Part shown: positions 45,899 to 55,454 of the stretch, one piece after another
Position numbering within the stretch: position 1 is the stretch's first letter
Layout: each line of letters begins with the position of its first letter
Assembly (NCBI GenBank): GCA_022447665.1
Contig: JAKVAQ010000024.1
Coordinates: forward strand, 1 to 64,000
Reading direction: 5' to 3'
Length of the DNA stretch: 64,000 nt
Source: Crocinitomicaceae bacterium
GTDB taxonomy: Bacteria; Bacteroidota; Bacteroidia; Flavobacteriales_D; Crocinitomicaceae
Notes under the pieces: model-generated
The model's database searches: none
Told to the model about the DNA's origin: nothing
The model's input: only the letters and a program-made list of their open reading frames with translations
Program-made: the position numbers and the translations under genes

Positions 45899-47134
45899 TC
45901 AGTGAATATTCACGTGGCAAAGACAATACTTTTCAACTGGTTTTGAAAGCGCTAAGATATTTAGGTTATCCGAAGCTTGCGCCAATTCTTTTAGCTGTCC
46001 ATTACGCTGTAAAATATTGATTTGCTGATAATTCTCTGTATAAGCGCTGTTTACCAGTTTATGATGTTGAATAAAATATTTTAAATCCGCTTCTTCAATT
46101 CCAATTTTAACCTTGATTTTTTCTTTCAACTCCTCTATTCTATTGGTATCAATTGGCTCATTGGAAATGGTTGTTTTGAAGAGTTTTCTATCAATTAGAT
46201 ATTGGCATAATGTGCTTAAAATCAAGTCCTCATGCTTCGTCCAAACTTTAATACTTGAAAGTATGTCAGCGTCATCAATCATTGCAAAGTGATTTAGACT
46301 CTCATCCCTAGAAAAATTTTGTTCGTCAATATCGTTCTCCAAAAAGAACTTGAGGTGCGGACTTGCAAATAAATCAGCCCCATTTCTAAATAAGTACTTC
46401 GCTCTGTTTAAGATGTTAATCAGCATATGCTCCGAAGAAACCACTGTTTTATGCATGTACACTTGCCAATACATAATTCTTCTTGAGCCTATAAAGTTCT
46501 CAATAGAATAGATCCCTTTTTCATCCATTACCAACTTATCATCACGCACATTTAACATGGTAATAATACGTTCCGCGCCTATAACACCCTCACTTACTCC
46601 TGTGAAATAGGAATCGCGCTGTAGGTAATCTAATCGATCCATATCCAACTGGCTTGAAACCAACTGATTTAAAAATGGTCTATGATAATCATCTTTAAAA
46701 ATATCAATCGCCAGGGTCAATCTACCATCAAACTCTTTGTTTAGCTCCTCCATAAAAGCAAGAGAGATATCCTCATGATGCAACGCATCTGTTATCGAGT
46801 TCTCTAAAGTATGAGAGAAGGGACCATGCCCAATATCGTGCAATAAAATGGCCAGCGTAACGGCTTCTGCTTCTTTTTCGGATATTTCAACTCCTTTACT
46901 TCTTAATACTGCAATTGCATTCGTCATCAAATGCATAGCTCCTAAAGCATGATGAAAACGAGTATGATTGGCTCCGGGATAGACTAAATGCGATAACCCA
47001 AGTTGCTTAATCCTCCTTAATCTCTGAAAATAAGGATGTTGAATCACATCGTAGGCCAGTTCAAAGGTTATAGTAATAAATCCATGAACTGGATCGTTAA
47101 TAATTTTTCTCTTATTTATTACACGATTTTCCAA
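45899..47134 (-). CDS. HD-domain phosphohydrolase (SAMHD1/dGTPase-like)
   Basis: 411 residues. N-terminal KIINDPVHGFITI and FQRLRRIKQLGLSHLVYPGANHTRFHHALG, then the metal site LLHDIGHGPFSHTLE and SSQLDMDRLDYLQRDSYF; these are the conserved H...HD...D pattern of the YdhJ/SAMHD1-like family. It is expected to hydrolyse (d)NTPs or related nucleotides. It is divergent from porX with only 48 bp between starts, so the promoters must overlap. Confidence 0.88.
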   Translation of the reverse strand: MENRVINKRKIINDPVHGFITITFELAYDVIQHPYFQRLRRIKQLGLSHLVYPGANHTRFHHALGAMHLMTNAIAVLRSKGVEISEKEAEAVTLAILLHDIGHGPFSHTLENSITDALHHEDISLAFMEELNKEFDGRLTLAIDIFKDDYHRPFLNQLVSSQLDMDRLDYLQRDSYFTGVSEGVIGAERIITMLNVRDDKLVMDEKGIYSIENFIGSRRIMYWQVYMHKTVVSSEHMLINILNRAKYLFRNGADLFASPHLKFFLENDIDEQNFSRDESLNHFAMIDDADILSSIKVWTKHEDLILSTLCQYLIDRKLFKTTISNEPIDTNRIEELKEKIKVKIGIEEADLKYFIQHHKLVNSAYTENYQQINILQRNGQLKELAQASDNLNILALSKPVEKYCLCHVNIH

Positions 47135-47182
47135 ACCCTTATCGTTACATTTAGACAGTTCAAAACTAAGTAAAAAAGAAAG

Positions 47183-48727
47183 ATGGAAGCTAGAATTCTT
47201 TGGGCAGATGACGAAATAGACTTATTAAAGCCACATATTATATTCTTAACACAGAAAGGATATGAAGTTGATACAGTGAATAATGGTAGCGATGCTATTG
47301 AAATGGCCGAAGAAAATAATTACGATGTAATTTTTCTAGACGAGAATATGCCAGGACTCACTGGACTTGAGACATTAAGTGCTATCAAAGCAAAAAGACC
47401 TTCTGTTCCCATAATCATGATTACTAAAAGTGAAGAAGAACATATTATGGAGGAAGCCATTGGTGGTCAAATCTCTGATTATCTTATTAAACCCGTTAAT
47501 CCGAATCAAATCCTACTTAGTTTAAAGAAGAATCTCCAAACAAAAGATTTAGTTGATCAGAAAAACACGCATGACTATCAGGTAGAATTCCGCCAATTAG
47601 CTATGCGAATAAATGATAGGCTGGATGCTTCTGAATGGTCTGACATTTATAAAGAACTAGTAAGGTGGGAGCTAAGACTTGAGAAGTCAAGTGACTCCAG
47701 CATGAAGGAGATTTTCAATATGCAAAAGAAAGAAGCGAATGCTCAATTTGCTCGTTTTATTGATGAGGAATATGCCGCTTGGATTGAAGGCGATGAAGAC
47801 GCTCCCGTTCTTTCACATAATGTACTGAAAGAGAAGCTATTCCCTGCTCTTGGAAAAGAACCCGTTTTTTTAGTGGTAATCGATAATTTACGCCATGATC
47901 AATGGAAAGTAATGCAACCCTTGATTTCTGAAATGTTCACGATCGAAAAGGAAGAAACCTTCTACTCCATCTTACCTACCGCAACACAATATGCTAGAAA
48001 CGCATTATTCTCTGGATTAATGCCTGCAGATATTCAGAAAAAACACCCCAATTATTGGTTAGGTGAAAATGATGAGGGAAGTAAAAACCAATTCGAAAAG
48101 GAGTTGTTTGAAGCGAACCTTAAGCGCAATCATATTAATGTTAGCATGAATTACACTAAAGTGATTAAGCTGGACTTCGCAAAACGTCTGGTTGACCGTT
48201 TTGAAGACTTAATGAAATATGATGTGAACGTAATCGTCTACAATTTCGTAGATATGCTCTCTCATGCGCGAACTGATATGGAGGTAATTAAAGAATTAGC
48301 CGATGATGAAGCGGCATACCGTTCATTGACTCTTTCATGGTTTAATCATTCACCGTTAAAAGAAATGCTGAAGAAAGTTGCCGAGAAAGGGATTCGCACT
48401 TTCCTTACTACTGACCATGGAACTATCAAGGTAAGCAATCCAGTAAAAGTAATTGGAGACAAGAACACCAATACAAATCTACGTTATAAAACAGGTAAGA
48501 ATTTGAATTTTGATGAAAGCGAAGTAATGGTTGCTAACTCACCAGAAAGAGTTAAACTACCAAAAGAAAATGTTAGCTCATCCTTCATTTTCGCGAAGGA
48601 GAATGACTTCTTTGCTTATCCTAATAACTACAATTATTACGTGAATTATTACAAGGATACTTTCCAACATGGAGGAATTTCATTAGAAGAAGTTATTATA
48701 CCATTTGTTGAGTTAAAAGCGAAGTAA
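47183..48727 (+). CDS. porX: PorX, T9SS two-component regulator with PglZ domain
   Basis: 514 residues. A CheY-like receiver (WADDEIDLLKPHI, phosphoacceptor D53 in FLDENMPGLTGLET, K in YLIKPVNP) is followed by a helical linker and a PglZ/alkaline-phosphatase-like domain: VFLVVIDNLRHDQWK, LPTATQYARNALFSG, VYNFVDMLSHARTDM and FLTTDHGTIKV supply metal ligands. PorX regulates T9SS with PorY/SigP in Porphyromonas, and its PglZ domain is a phosphodiesterase. porY is not in the window. T9SS cargo genes lie elsewhere in the window. Confidence 0.96.
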   Translation: MEARILWADDEIDLLKPHIIFLTQKGYEVDTVNNGSDAIEMAEENNYDVIFLDENMPGLTGLETLSAIKAKRPSVPIIMITKSEEEHIMEEAIGGQISDYLIKPVNPNQILLSLKKNLQTKDLVDQKNTHDYQVEFRQLAMRINDRLDASEWSDIYKELVRWELRLEKSSDSSMKEIFNMQKKEANAQFARFIDEEYAAWIEGDEDAPVLSHNVLKEKLFPALGKEPVFLVVIDNLRHDQWKVMQPLISEMFTIEKEETFYSILPTATQYARNALFSGLMPADIQKKHPNYWLGENDEGSKNQFEKELFEANLKRNHINVSMNYTKVIKLDFAKRLVDRFEDLMKYDVNVIVYNFVDMLSHARTDMEVIKELADDEAAYRSLTLSWFNHSPLKEMLKKVAEKGIRTFLTTDHGTIKVSNPVKVIGDKNTNTNLRYKTGKNLNFDESEVMVANSPERVKLPKENVSSSFIFAKENDFFAYPNNYNYYVNYYKDTFQHGGISLEEVIIPFVELKAK

Positions 48728-48736
48728 TCATTTTAC

Positions 48737-49156
48737 ATGGAATTTAATTATAAGCTAGAAAGTTTAGCAGATCTTGAAAAGGCTGCAAAAGCCTTTATTA
48801 ATGCGTTTCCAGATCAAAGAAAATTCCTTTTCGATGCCCCTATGGGTGCAGGTAAAACAACCTTTATTAAGGCTATAATGAAAGAATTGTCTGTGGAGGA
48901 CGAAGTTAGTTCTCCTACCTACAGTATTGTAAACGAATATTTCTCCGTAACTTATGGAAAGATTTATCACTTTGATTTTTATCGATTGAATGATGAAATA
49001 GAAGCTTATGACATTGGTACTGAAGAACTTTTAGAAAGCAATGATTACTGCTTTATTGAATGGCCAGTCAACATACCGAACCTTCTTCCACAAAATTACG
49101 TAAGCGTTTCTATTGAAGTTGACAACGAGATTAGACACATTAAGGCAAGCACATGA
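48737..49156 (+). CDS. tsaE: tRNA threonylcarbamoyladenosine biosynthesis ATPase
   Basis: 139 residues. Walker A is DAPMGAGKTTFIKA; SSPTYSIVNEY and YHFDFYRLND are TsaE signatures, with FIEWPVNIP near the C-terminus. It works with TsaB/TsaD on the t6A37 modification. The TGA overlaps the ald start (ATGA). porX, tsaE and ald form one tight cluster. Confidence 0.95.
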   Translation: MEFNYKLESLADLEKAAKAFINAFPDQRKFLFDAPMGAGKTTFIKAIMKELSVEDEVSSPTYSIVNEYFSVTYGKIYHFDFYRLNDEIEAYDIGTEELLESNDYCFIEWPVNIPNLLPQNYVSVSIEVDNEIRHIKAST

Positions 49157-50370
49157 TTACAGATCCAGAAGCATTAAAAACATTGATCAAGGAAGGCTTC
49201 ATGCCGCAAGAAGAAATGCTAGCGGTAGCTCAGAAAAAAGGGAAATTACAAATAGGGATTCCTAGAGAAACAACCTATCAAGAAAATAGGGTAGCACTAA
49301 CACCGGATGCTGTTCAGTTTTTAGTAAATAATGGTCATCAAATTCTAATTGAGTCTAATGCAGGTAAAGCTAGCCGATGGAGTGATCATGAATTCTCAGA
49401 GGCCGGTGCTGAAATCGCTTATAATAAAGACGCTGTATTCAAGTGTGATATCATTTTAAAGGTAGCACCACCTACCGAGGATGAAATCGAATTAATGCCT
49501 GGAAACCAAACTCTAATTTCTTCTCTGCAACTTACCCTGCACCCTAAGAAAACATTGGTAAAACTCATGCAAAAAAAGGTCACTGCCATTGCATGGGACT
49601 ATATTCAAGATGAGCATGGAATCTTTCCTGTGGTAAGAGCGATGGGAGAAATTGCAGGCAACACTGCCATTATGATTGCCGGTGAATTATTGTCGAACTA
49701 CAAGACAGGTAAAGGAATGATTTTAGGAGGTGTTGCTGGTGTGCAACCCACTGAAGTTGTTATTATTGGTGCAGGAACGGTTGGAGAATATGCCTGCAGA
49801 GCTGCACTTGGTTTAGGAGCATCCGTTAAAGTATTTGATAACTCTATTTCCAAATTAAGACGTTTACAAAATGATGTTGGGCAATCAGTTTATACTTCGG
49901 TTATACAACCTAAGATTTTGCAGAAAGCCATCCAAAGAGCTGATGTAGCTATTGGCGCGTTACGTGCTCCATTCGGAAGAACACCTTGTGTTGTAAATGA
50001 GGAAATGGTGAAGTTGATGAAGGCCAACTCAGTTATTGTTGACGTAAGTATTGACCAAGGTGGATGCTTTGAAACTTCTCGCGTAACTAATCATACTGAA
50101 CCAACATACCAAAAGCACGATGTAACACATTATTGTGTCCCTAATTTGGCTTCTAGAGTATCCAGAACAGCATCGCTTGCCTTAAGCAATATCTTTTCTC
50201 CTATGATACTTGAAGTAGGCAATTGTGGGGGAAGCAAAGAAATGATTCGCAGGAATTATGGATACCGCAGTGGTGTTTATGTTTATCAAGGTAAACTTAC
50301 AAGTGAGATTCTAGGCAAAGTATTTGATCTTCCTTATAGCGATATTGAACTGCTAACTGCAGCAATGTAA
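49153..50370 (+). CDS. ald: alanine dehydrogenase
   Basis: 405 residues, about 30 longer than classical Ald because of an N-terminal extension. Motifs: GIPRETTYQENRVALTPDAV, AWDYIQDEHGIFPVVRAMGEIAGN, dinucleotide fold VVIIGAGTVGEYACRAALGLGA and VDVSIDQGGCFETS. It interconverts alanine and pyruvate with NAD. This extended form next to tsaE and porX is common in Bacteroidota. Confidence 0.93.
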   Translation: MITDPEALKTLIKEGFMPQEEMLAVAQKKGKLQIGIPRETTYQENRVALTPDAVQFLVNNGHQILIESNAGKASRWSDHEFSEAGAEIAYNKDAVFKCDIILKVAPPTEDEIELMPGNQTLISSLQLTLHPKKTLVKLMQKKVTAIAWDYIQDEHGIFPVVRAMGEIAGNTAIMIAGELLSNYKTGKGMILGGVAGVQPTEVVIIGAGTVGEYACRAALGLGASVKVFDNSISKLRRLQNDVGQSVYTSVIQPKILQKAIQRADVAIGALRAPFGRTPCVVNEEMVKLMKANSVIVDVSIDQGGCFETSRVTNHTEPTYQKHDVTHYCVPNLASRVSRTASLALSNIFSPMILEVGNCGGSKEMIRRNYGYRSGVYVYQGKLTSEILGKVFDLPYSDIELLTAAM

Positions 50371-50442
50371 ATCAATAAGAGAATTTTAATAACTTCTTGA
50401 ACACATTTTTATTAGAGGTGTTCTATTCTGTAGTTTTACAGT

Positions 50443-51387
50443 ATGGAAGAGCCGATTTTACAGGTGGTTGATTTGAATCTCGCTTATGATGATAAGCGTA
50501 TAATTCGTAATTGTTCTCTGGAGATTAAGGAAGGTGAAAACCTAGTTATTCTGGGAGCAAGTGGCGCTGGAAAATCTACTCTTTTAAAAGCTATTGCAGG
50601 ACTTTCTCCTCACCAAAGTGGTGAAATTTATTTTCAAGGAGAACAAGTAGTTGATGCTTTTGACAAACTCATTCCAGGGCACGATAAAATCAAGTTGATT
50701 AATCAGGACTTTGGACTAGATGAATACCATACCGTCGAGGAAAACATTCGCCTTAGACTTCTTCAATATACTAAGGAATATCAACGTCAAAGGTTAGCAA
50801 AAATGCTTAGACTGACTGGCCTAACTTCGTTCAAAGAACAACGAGCTAAAGATCTATCGGGTGGCCAAAAACAGCGTCTTTCAATGGCACGCGCTTTAGC
50901 AGATGAGCCTGAATTAATTTTACTTGATGAACCATTTAATCAGGTAGACTTCAAGACTAAAACCCGTTTAACCAAGCACCTCCGCTCCTATTTAAAGAAT
51001 AGTAAAACTACTATGATCATGGTAACCCATAACGGCCAAGAGGCTCTCGAATGGGGAGATAAAATTGCCTTTATTAAGAACGGTAAGATTAAAAGGATCG
51101 ATGCTGCTGAAAACTTTTATGCTAAACCTAGCTCTTTAGAAGAAGCCTTATTTTTCGGCACTGTAAATAAAATGACTATCGAGAATAAGCCTGTTTATTT
51201 TAGACCTGGAGACTGGAAAGCAGTAAAAACTAAAAAGTACTCCCTCAAAGTAAAGGTAGAAGTACATAGCTCACAAGCCTTAGGTTGGTTCTATTCTCAC
51301 CTTCTAAAAATCGATGGAAATAAGATTGAAGTGTATGGGGAAAAGAAACTCCCAGTCTCAATTTACATTCGTCCCTTAAGTTTTTAA
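50443..51387 (+). CDS. ABC transporter ATP-binding protein, no adjacent permease
   Basis: 314 residues. Walker A GASGAGKSTLLKA, Q-loop INQDFGLDEYH, signature LSGGQKQRLSMARALADEP, Walker B LILLDEPFNQVD and H-loop MVTHNGQEAL. A ~90-residue C-terminal TOBE-like region (VYFRPGDWKAV) is as in importer ATPases of the CysA/PotA group. No permease or binding protein is nearby, so the transported substrate is unknown. Confidence 0.85.
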   Translation: MEEPILQVVDLNLAYDDKRIIRNCSLEIKEGENLVILGASGAGKSTLLKAIAGLSPHQSGEIYFQGEQVVDAFDKLIPGHDKIKLINQDFGLDEYHTVEENIRLRLLQYTKEYQRQRLAKMLRLTGLTSFKEQRAKDLSGGQKQRLSMARALADEPELILLDEPFNQVDFKTKTRLTKHLRSYLKNSKTTMIMVTHNGQEALEWGDKIAFIKNGKIKRIDAAENFYAKPSSLEEALFFGTVNKMTIENKPVYFRPGDWKAVKTKKYSLKVKVEVHSSQALGWFYSHLLKIDGNKIEVYGEKKLPVSIYIRPLSF

Positions 51388-51409
51388 CGACTATTTTTTA
51401 ATCATTTTA

Positions 51410-51441
51410 TTGACGTTTTTTTAATCTTTTTCATATATTTG
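51410..51441 (+). promoter_or_regulatory. promoter of the S24 repressor
   Basis: TTGAC (51410-51414), 19 bp, TATATTTG (51434-51441): a perfect match to the flavobacterial promoter. ATG follows 20 bp later. Confidence 0.8.
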
Positions 51442-51460
51442 GGATATAAATTGAACCAAA

Positions 51461-52270
51461 ATGATAGGATCAAATCTCAAGTTTTTAAGAAAACGAAAAA
51501 AGGTTTCTCAAGAGGAAATAGCAACGAAATTAGGGCTTACACGATCAACTTATAGTGGATATGAAAACGGTGTAGCTGAGCCTAATTTAGAAAACTTAGT
51601 AAAGTTTGCTGAGTTCTTTTCTATTTCGTTAGACAAATTGGTAAAACAAGATCTTTCAAAATTGAATGACCGAGATTTAGATCAACTCTCAACTGGCATC
51701 TCCAATGATATTGAAGGCAAAAAGTTAAGGATTATCGCAACAACAGTAGATGCCGATGACAACGAGAATATTGAACTGGTTAGTGAAAAAGCAAGAGCTG
51801 GCTATACGAGCGGGTTTGCCGATCCTGAATTTATTAGCGTTTTACCAACCTTTCAATTACCGTTTCTAAAAAAAGACCGGAAGTATAGAACGTTTCCCAT
51901 TAAGGGAGACTCTATGCCTCCAGTTTCTGATGGTTCATACGTTGTGGCGGAGTATCTTGAGAATTGGAATAGTGTCAAAGATGGGTATCCCTACATTGTT
52001 GTTACAAAGGATGATGGTATTGTTTTTAAGGTCGTTTATAAAAGACTCGAAGACAACCAATCTTTTCAGCTATGCTCTACCAATCCACTGTATGAGCCTT
52101 ATGAGGTTCACGCGAATGACATTGTTGAGATGTGGAAGTTTGTAAATTACATTGCATTTGACATGCCTACAGCTGAATTCACAGAAAGTGAGCTCACTAA
52201 AGCTATTCTTGATTTACAATCAGATGTAAAGCATTTGAAAAATATATACATTCCAAATGATAAGAATTAG
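51461..52270 (+). CDS. XRE/S24 (LexA-like) self-cleaving repressor
   Basis: 269 residues. An XRE helix-turn-helix (1-60: IGSNLKFLRKRKKVSQEEIATKLGLTRSTYSGYENG) is joined to a peptidase S24 domain. The cleavage site is probably the Ala-Gly in EKARAGYTSGF; the active Ser is in FPIKGDSMPP and the Lys in VFKVVYKRL. A phage-type or SOS-like regulator; Bacteroidota often use such proteins as LexA. No phage genes are adjacent. The stop TAG overlaps a GTG start for the next frame. Confidence 0.88.
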   Translation: MIGSNLKFLRKRKKVSQEEIATKLGLTRSTYSGYENGVAEPNLENLVKFAEFFSISLDKLVKQDLSKLNDRDLDQLSTGISNDIEGKKLRIIATTVDADDNENIELVSEKARAGYTSGFADPEFISVLPTFQLPFLKKDRKYRTFPIKGDSMPPVSDGSYVVAEYLENWNSVKDGYPYIVVTKDDGIVFKVVYKRLEDNQSFQLCSTNPLYEPYEVHANDIVEMWKFVNYIAFDMPTAEFTESELTKAILDLQSDVKHLKNIYIPNDKN

Positions 52271-52602
52271 TGCTCTATACTCCTTTGGAATTTAAAAAAG
52301 AAGACTATCCAATAATCATCTTAAAAGGTGATGAATTAGTGATTAAAGGATTCGAGAGTTCAAAAGGTCAAGCCCTGAAGTATAAGTAAATAACAAAAAT
52401 AGGTTATGTGTTTCCAGACAGAAAGCATAGGTGGTATCAGACTACATTTTCGCGACTTCTATCTGCCTTGCTAAACAAAAATGAACTTGTGCGCTTATCT
52501 ATCATTGACGTAAACAAAATCCCTTGGGAATTCGCTATTCCCTCAGTAGATGAAGAATTGACAGCAATTATAAAATTTATTCGCGAGAAAATAAAAGACT
52601 AG
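52270..52602 (+). pseudogene. small ORF interrupted by in-frame TAA
   Basis: GTG at 52270 overlaps the repressor stop and reads LYTPLEFKKEDYPIIILKGD and GFESSKGQALKYK up to TAA at 52387. The same frame then continues ITKIGYVFPDRKHRWYQ to IKFIREKIKD and TAG at 52602. As one chain it would be about 110 residues. No family recognised; the second half alone could be translated from GTG 52408. Coupling to the repressor suggests an original operon. Confidence 0.4.
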
Positions 52603-52608
52603 ATTCGA

Positions 52609-52947
52609 ATGAATAATCGAATCAATTATATCGAGCTGTATACCAATAATTTGAATCAAACCAAAGCCTTTTACGGTTCAGTTTTCGGATGGAGTTTTGA
52701 AGACTATGGACCAAATTATGCTTCTTTTTTAAACGCTGGTATTGATGGGGGATTTGAGCAAACAAATGAACCCATTAAAAATGGTGTACTTGTGGTTCTT
52801 CATCATGAAAACCTTGAAGAGGTCATAAGGTTAATCGAAAAAAATGGAGGCAAAATTTCGGTAGATATTTTTGAATTTCCGGGTGGTAAGAGATTCCAAT
52901 TCATTGATCCTGCAGTTAATGAATTGGCCGTTTGGTCCAAGACATAA
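52609..52947 (+). CDS. VOC/glyoxalase-fold protein
   Basis: 112 residues. Typical VOC start INYIELYTNNLNQTKAFYGSVFGWSFEDYG, then GGFEQTNEP and the C-terminal strand GKRFQFIDPAVNELAVWS. One metal-type glutamate (ELAVW) remains. Function unknown; many relatives are uncharacterised. Confidence 0.85.
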   Translation: MNNRINYIELYTNNLNQTKAFYGSVFGWSFEDYGPNYASFLNAGIDGGFEQTNEPIKNGVLVVLHHENLEEVIRLIEKNGGKISVDIFEFPGGKRFQFIDPAVNELAVWSKT

Positions 52948-52978
52948 AAAAAGCGGTATGCTGACATACCGCTCATTT
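52947..52978. terminator. bidirectional rho-independent terminator
   Basis: The perfect 9-bp stem AGCGGTATG / CATACCGCT has loop CTGA, with A-run on the left and T-rich bases on the right. It serves the convergent VOC gene (+) and the T9SS cargo gene (-). Confidence 0.85.
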
Positions 52979-52991
52979 AAGATTAACAAAA

Positions 52992-55367
52992 CTATCTTTC
53001 GATAATTATCTTTTCAGTTTGTATTGATGTTTTAGTTACTACTCTTACCATGTAAACTCCGGCATTCAAGTCTGCAACATCAACCAAAGTTTTTGTACTC
53101 GTGATATTGGAAGTAAATACTATGCTTCCTTTAACATCTATAATTTCAATATACGCATCTGCAATTGATCCATTCAAAGAAACCGTAATATTATCATTTG
53201 TAGGATTTGGATAAACCTCAAAGTCTAGAGCCTTTTCAAATTCTCCAGCGCTAGAAAGCGTATAGCAATATGAGGTATCTGTACAAGCACCAACAGTAAC
53301 TATACAAGCATAATCTCCATCAGCAGGTGCTGTAAAATCTTGATCCGTTTCTCCGGTAATAATAGTCATACTCGTGCAGTCATACCATTGGTAAGTATCT
53401 ACCGAAGCTGATGCTGATAATGTGAATCCAGATACTGCTATAGAAGTATCTACAGGAGTAGCAGAACCAATAGACTCATCTATCAATTTACCATAGCAAC
53501 CATTCGCATCTTTGACCATTAAATCATAATCTCCTCCAACGAGGGATGCAATATCTTCACTGTCATCAAAATCTCCTGTTCCATCATTATCCCAATCGTA
53601 GTCGTATGGACCACCAGTACCTCCTACTACACTAACTTCTATTCCTCCGTCACCTACACCAGGACAGGTTTCATCTGTCACGTTATCAACCGTTACTGTT
53701 AGCACCTCATCTACTATAACGTTAGCAATAGAAGTACAAGAATCTACATTTCCATATATGTCAACGCCATAAAGCTTCACATTTACCATTCCTGAATCAG
53801 CACATGAAACCGTTGTTAAATCTAACCAGACAGAATCCAAACCACAATTGTCTGTTGTTCCTGCATCAAAATCTGAAACATTCAACGTTCCTGTACCCGT
53901 TGCATCAAGAATAACGTCTATTGAACTAACGCAGCTAACAACCGGTGGTAAAGTATCGAGAACAGTAACGGTAGACACACAAGAATCAGTGACCAGTCCA
54001 TTCGTTGCAATATACCAAACTGATATTCCGGCAGAAGCACCTCCTGAAGTATGTGTCCCAACAGGAACAGGTGTAGTAGCAGTAGCGTTGGTAGTTTCAC
54101 CATCTAAAGCATTGGCTCCAGAAAATGTCCAGTTACTAAGAACAAAGGTTGAGCCATCAGGACCCGTTAAATCATTTCTATATGCCCAGCCATCTTCATA
54201 ATCCCAAGGTTCTCCGGTTCCATCAAGATCAATAACACCGAATACATCTATTACAATTCCATCTTTAAATAACTCAATAGCATCATCACCGTTAATGTTG
54301 GAAGCACTTGAGGTATAATCCGGTGCAAAGCCAAACCAAGTTGTAAAGTTTGTAGACTCATTTGAAACATAAATATAATCTCCCGCAGTGGCACTTACTG
54401 CAGGGAAGGTAAACTCTTCACCATCTGTACCGCCACCGTTATTTGCAGATCCAAAGCCATAAACACTAAGGTCAGCTATATCGCTTTTGATAAAAAATTC
54501 CACCCCTTTTGGTGTTCCTCCAGATAGCGGACCATCATAAACCGCAGAGATAACCATTGCTGGCCCGCCTCCAATATCTGAACAATCAAAAGTAGTTTTA
54601 GAAGCAGAACTATCAACCACCCCAGTTGATCCTCCATCGAGGTCGCCAGGAACTATTGTTGCCGTTCCAGCAGCATCAAGGTACACGTTTATGTCCTGAC
54701 ATGCAACGGTTAAAGGCAGAGCATAGGTTATTTCTAATGTTGGAGCTGTACCTAGTTCATCTGAACCAAAACGACGGGCATTACCAGTAACTCCTTCATT
54801 TCCAATTAAAATTAATCCGAAGTTTGAGCCTGGAGTATCTAACCAGGACTGTACTTGTGTCGTGAATGCTGCCGAAGACCAAGAATAAGAACCTGTTGTT
54901 GTAAGTGTAGTTGATGCTAATGAAGCCCCAAAATCACCTCCCGGTGTTGTCCAAGAGGAAGACCCAAAAAGATTATTCGTCCACGTTGCATCTCCTATGG
55001 TAGCAGCATCTCCGGCACCACCTCCTCCAAGACCAGGGCCAGAAGAACCTTCTCCCCATGCTGTCGTTACTGGATGAATATCGTACACATCAGTTCCTGA
55101 ACCAGGCCCTGTATTATCACAATTTAAAGTTAATGTTGCAGAAACTATTGTTGCCCCCGCTGGTATGGCGCCGTCAACATCAAATTGAATTAAAGCTCGT
55201 CTTAAGTCATCTGAATTGGTGGTTCCACTGAACAGCCTTCCCGTTGCGTTAGACAGCGAACCGTCCTCATTAAAAATTGAGTTATCAAGCTCTGGAGTTA
55301 TAGTAACGGTTTGAGCAGTAATTGCTGAGGAGGCCCCAATTAAGCCTAATAGAAATAGTTTTTTCAT
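52992..55367 (-). CDS. large secreted T9SS cargo protein with DNRLRE-like, lamin-tail-like and HYR-type repeats
   Basis: 791 residues. Signal peptide MKKLFLLGLIGASSAITAQ. The N-terminal ~215 residues look like a DNRLRE/CBM96 domain (RALIQFDVDGAIPAGATIVSATLTL, TTQVQSWLDTPGSNFGLIL). HYR-type segments follow (VACQDINVYLDAAGTATIVPGDLDGG), then a lamin-tail-like domain (KGVEFFIKSDIADLSVYGFGS), another HYR, a SprB-like repeat (VDNVTDETCPGVGDGGIEVSVVGG) and an Ig-like part. FEVYPNPTNDNITVSLNG to IIIER is the T9SS sorting domain. Expected to be surface-anchored; ligand unknown. It ends in a terminator. Confidence 0.82.
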   Translation of the reverse strand: MKKLFLLGLIGASSAITAQTVTITPELDNSIFNEDGSLSNATGRLFSGTTNSDDLRRALIQFDVDGAIPAGATIVSATLTLNCDNTGPGSGTDVYDIHPVTTAWGEGSSGPGLGGGGAGDAATIGDATWTNNLFGSSSWTTPGGDFGASLASTTLTTTGSYSWSSAAFTTQVQSWLDTPGSNFGLILIGNEGVTGNARRFGSDELGTAPTLEITYALPLTVACQDINVYLDAAGTATIVPGDLDGGSTGVVDSSASKTTFDCSDIGGGPAMVISAVYDGPLSGGTPKGVEFFIKSDIADLSVYGFGSANNGGGTDGEEFTFPAVSATAGDYIYVSNESTNFTTWFGFAPDYTSSASNINGDDAIELFKDGIVIDVFGVIDLDGTGEPWDYEDGWAYRNDLTGPDGSTFVLSNWTFSGANALDGETTNATATTPVPVGTHTSGGASAGISVWYIATNGLVTDSCVSTVTVLDTLPPVVSCVSSIDVILDATGTGTLNVSDFDAGTTDNCGLDSVWLDLTTVSCADSGMVNVKLYGVDIYGNVDSCTSIANVIVDEVLTVTVDNVTDETCPGVGDGGIEVSVVGGTGGPYDYDWDNDGTGDFDDSEDIASLVGGDYDLMVKDANGCYGKLIDESIGSATPVDTSIAVSGFTLSASASVDTYQWYDCTSMTIITGETDQDFTAPADGDYACIVTVGACTDTSYCYTLSSAGEFEKALDFEVYPNPTNDNITVSLNGSIADAYIEIIDVKGSIVFTSNITSTKTLVDVADLNAGVYMVRVVTKTSIQTEKIIIER

Positions 55368-55454
55368 GTAAATTCAATTGTCATCCGAATTTACAGTGAA
55401 TTCAACGAATTATCAAATACCAACTCGCTTATTTTCAAAGATTTTCAAAATAAA

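Noticed and set aside
51461-52947. Prophage remnant around the S24 repressor
   Set aside because: No integrase, terminase, structural gene or attachment repeat can be seen; neighbours are ordinary chromosomal genes.
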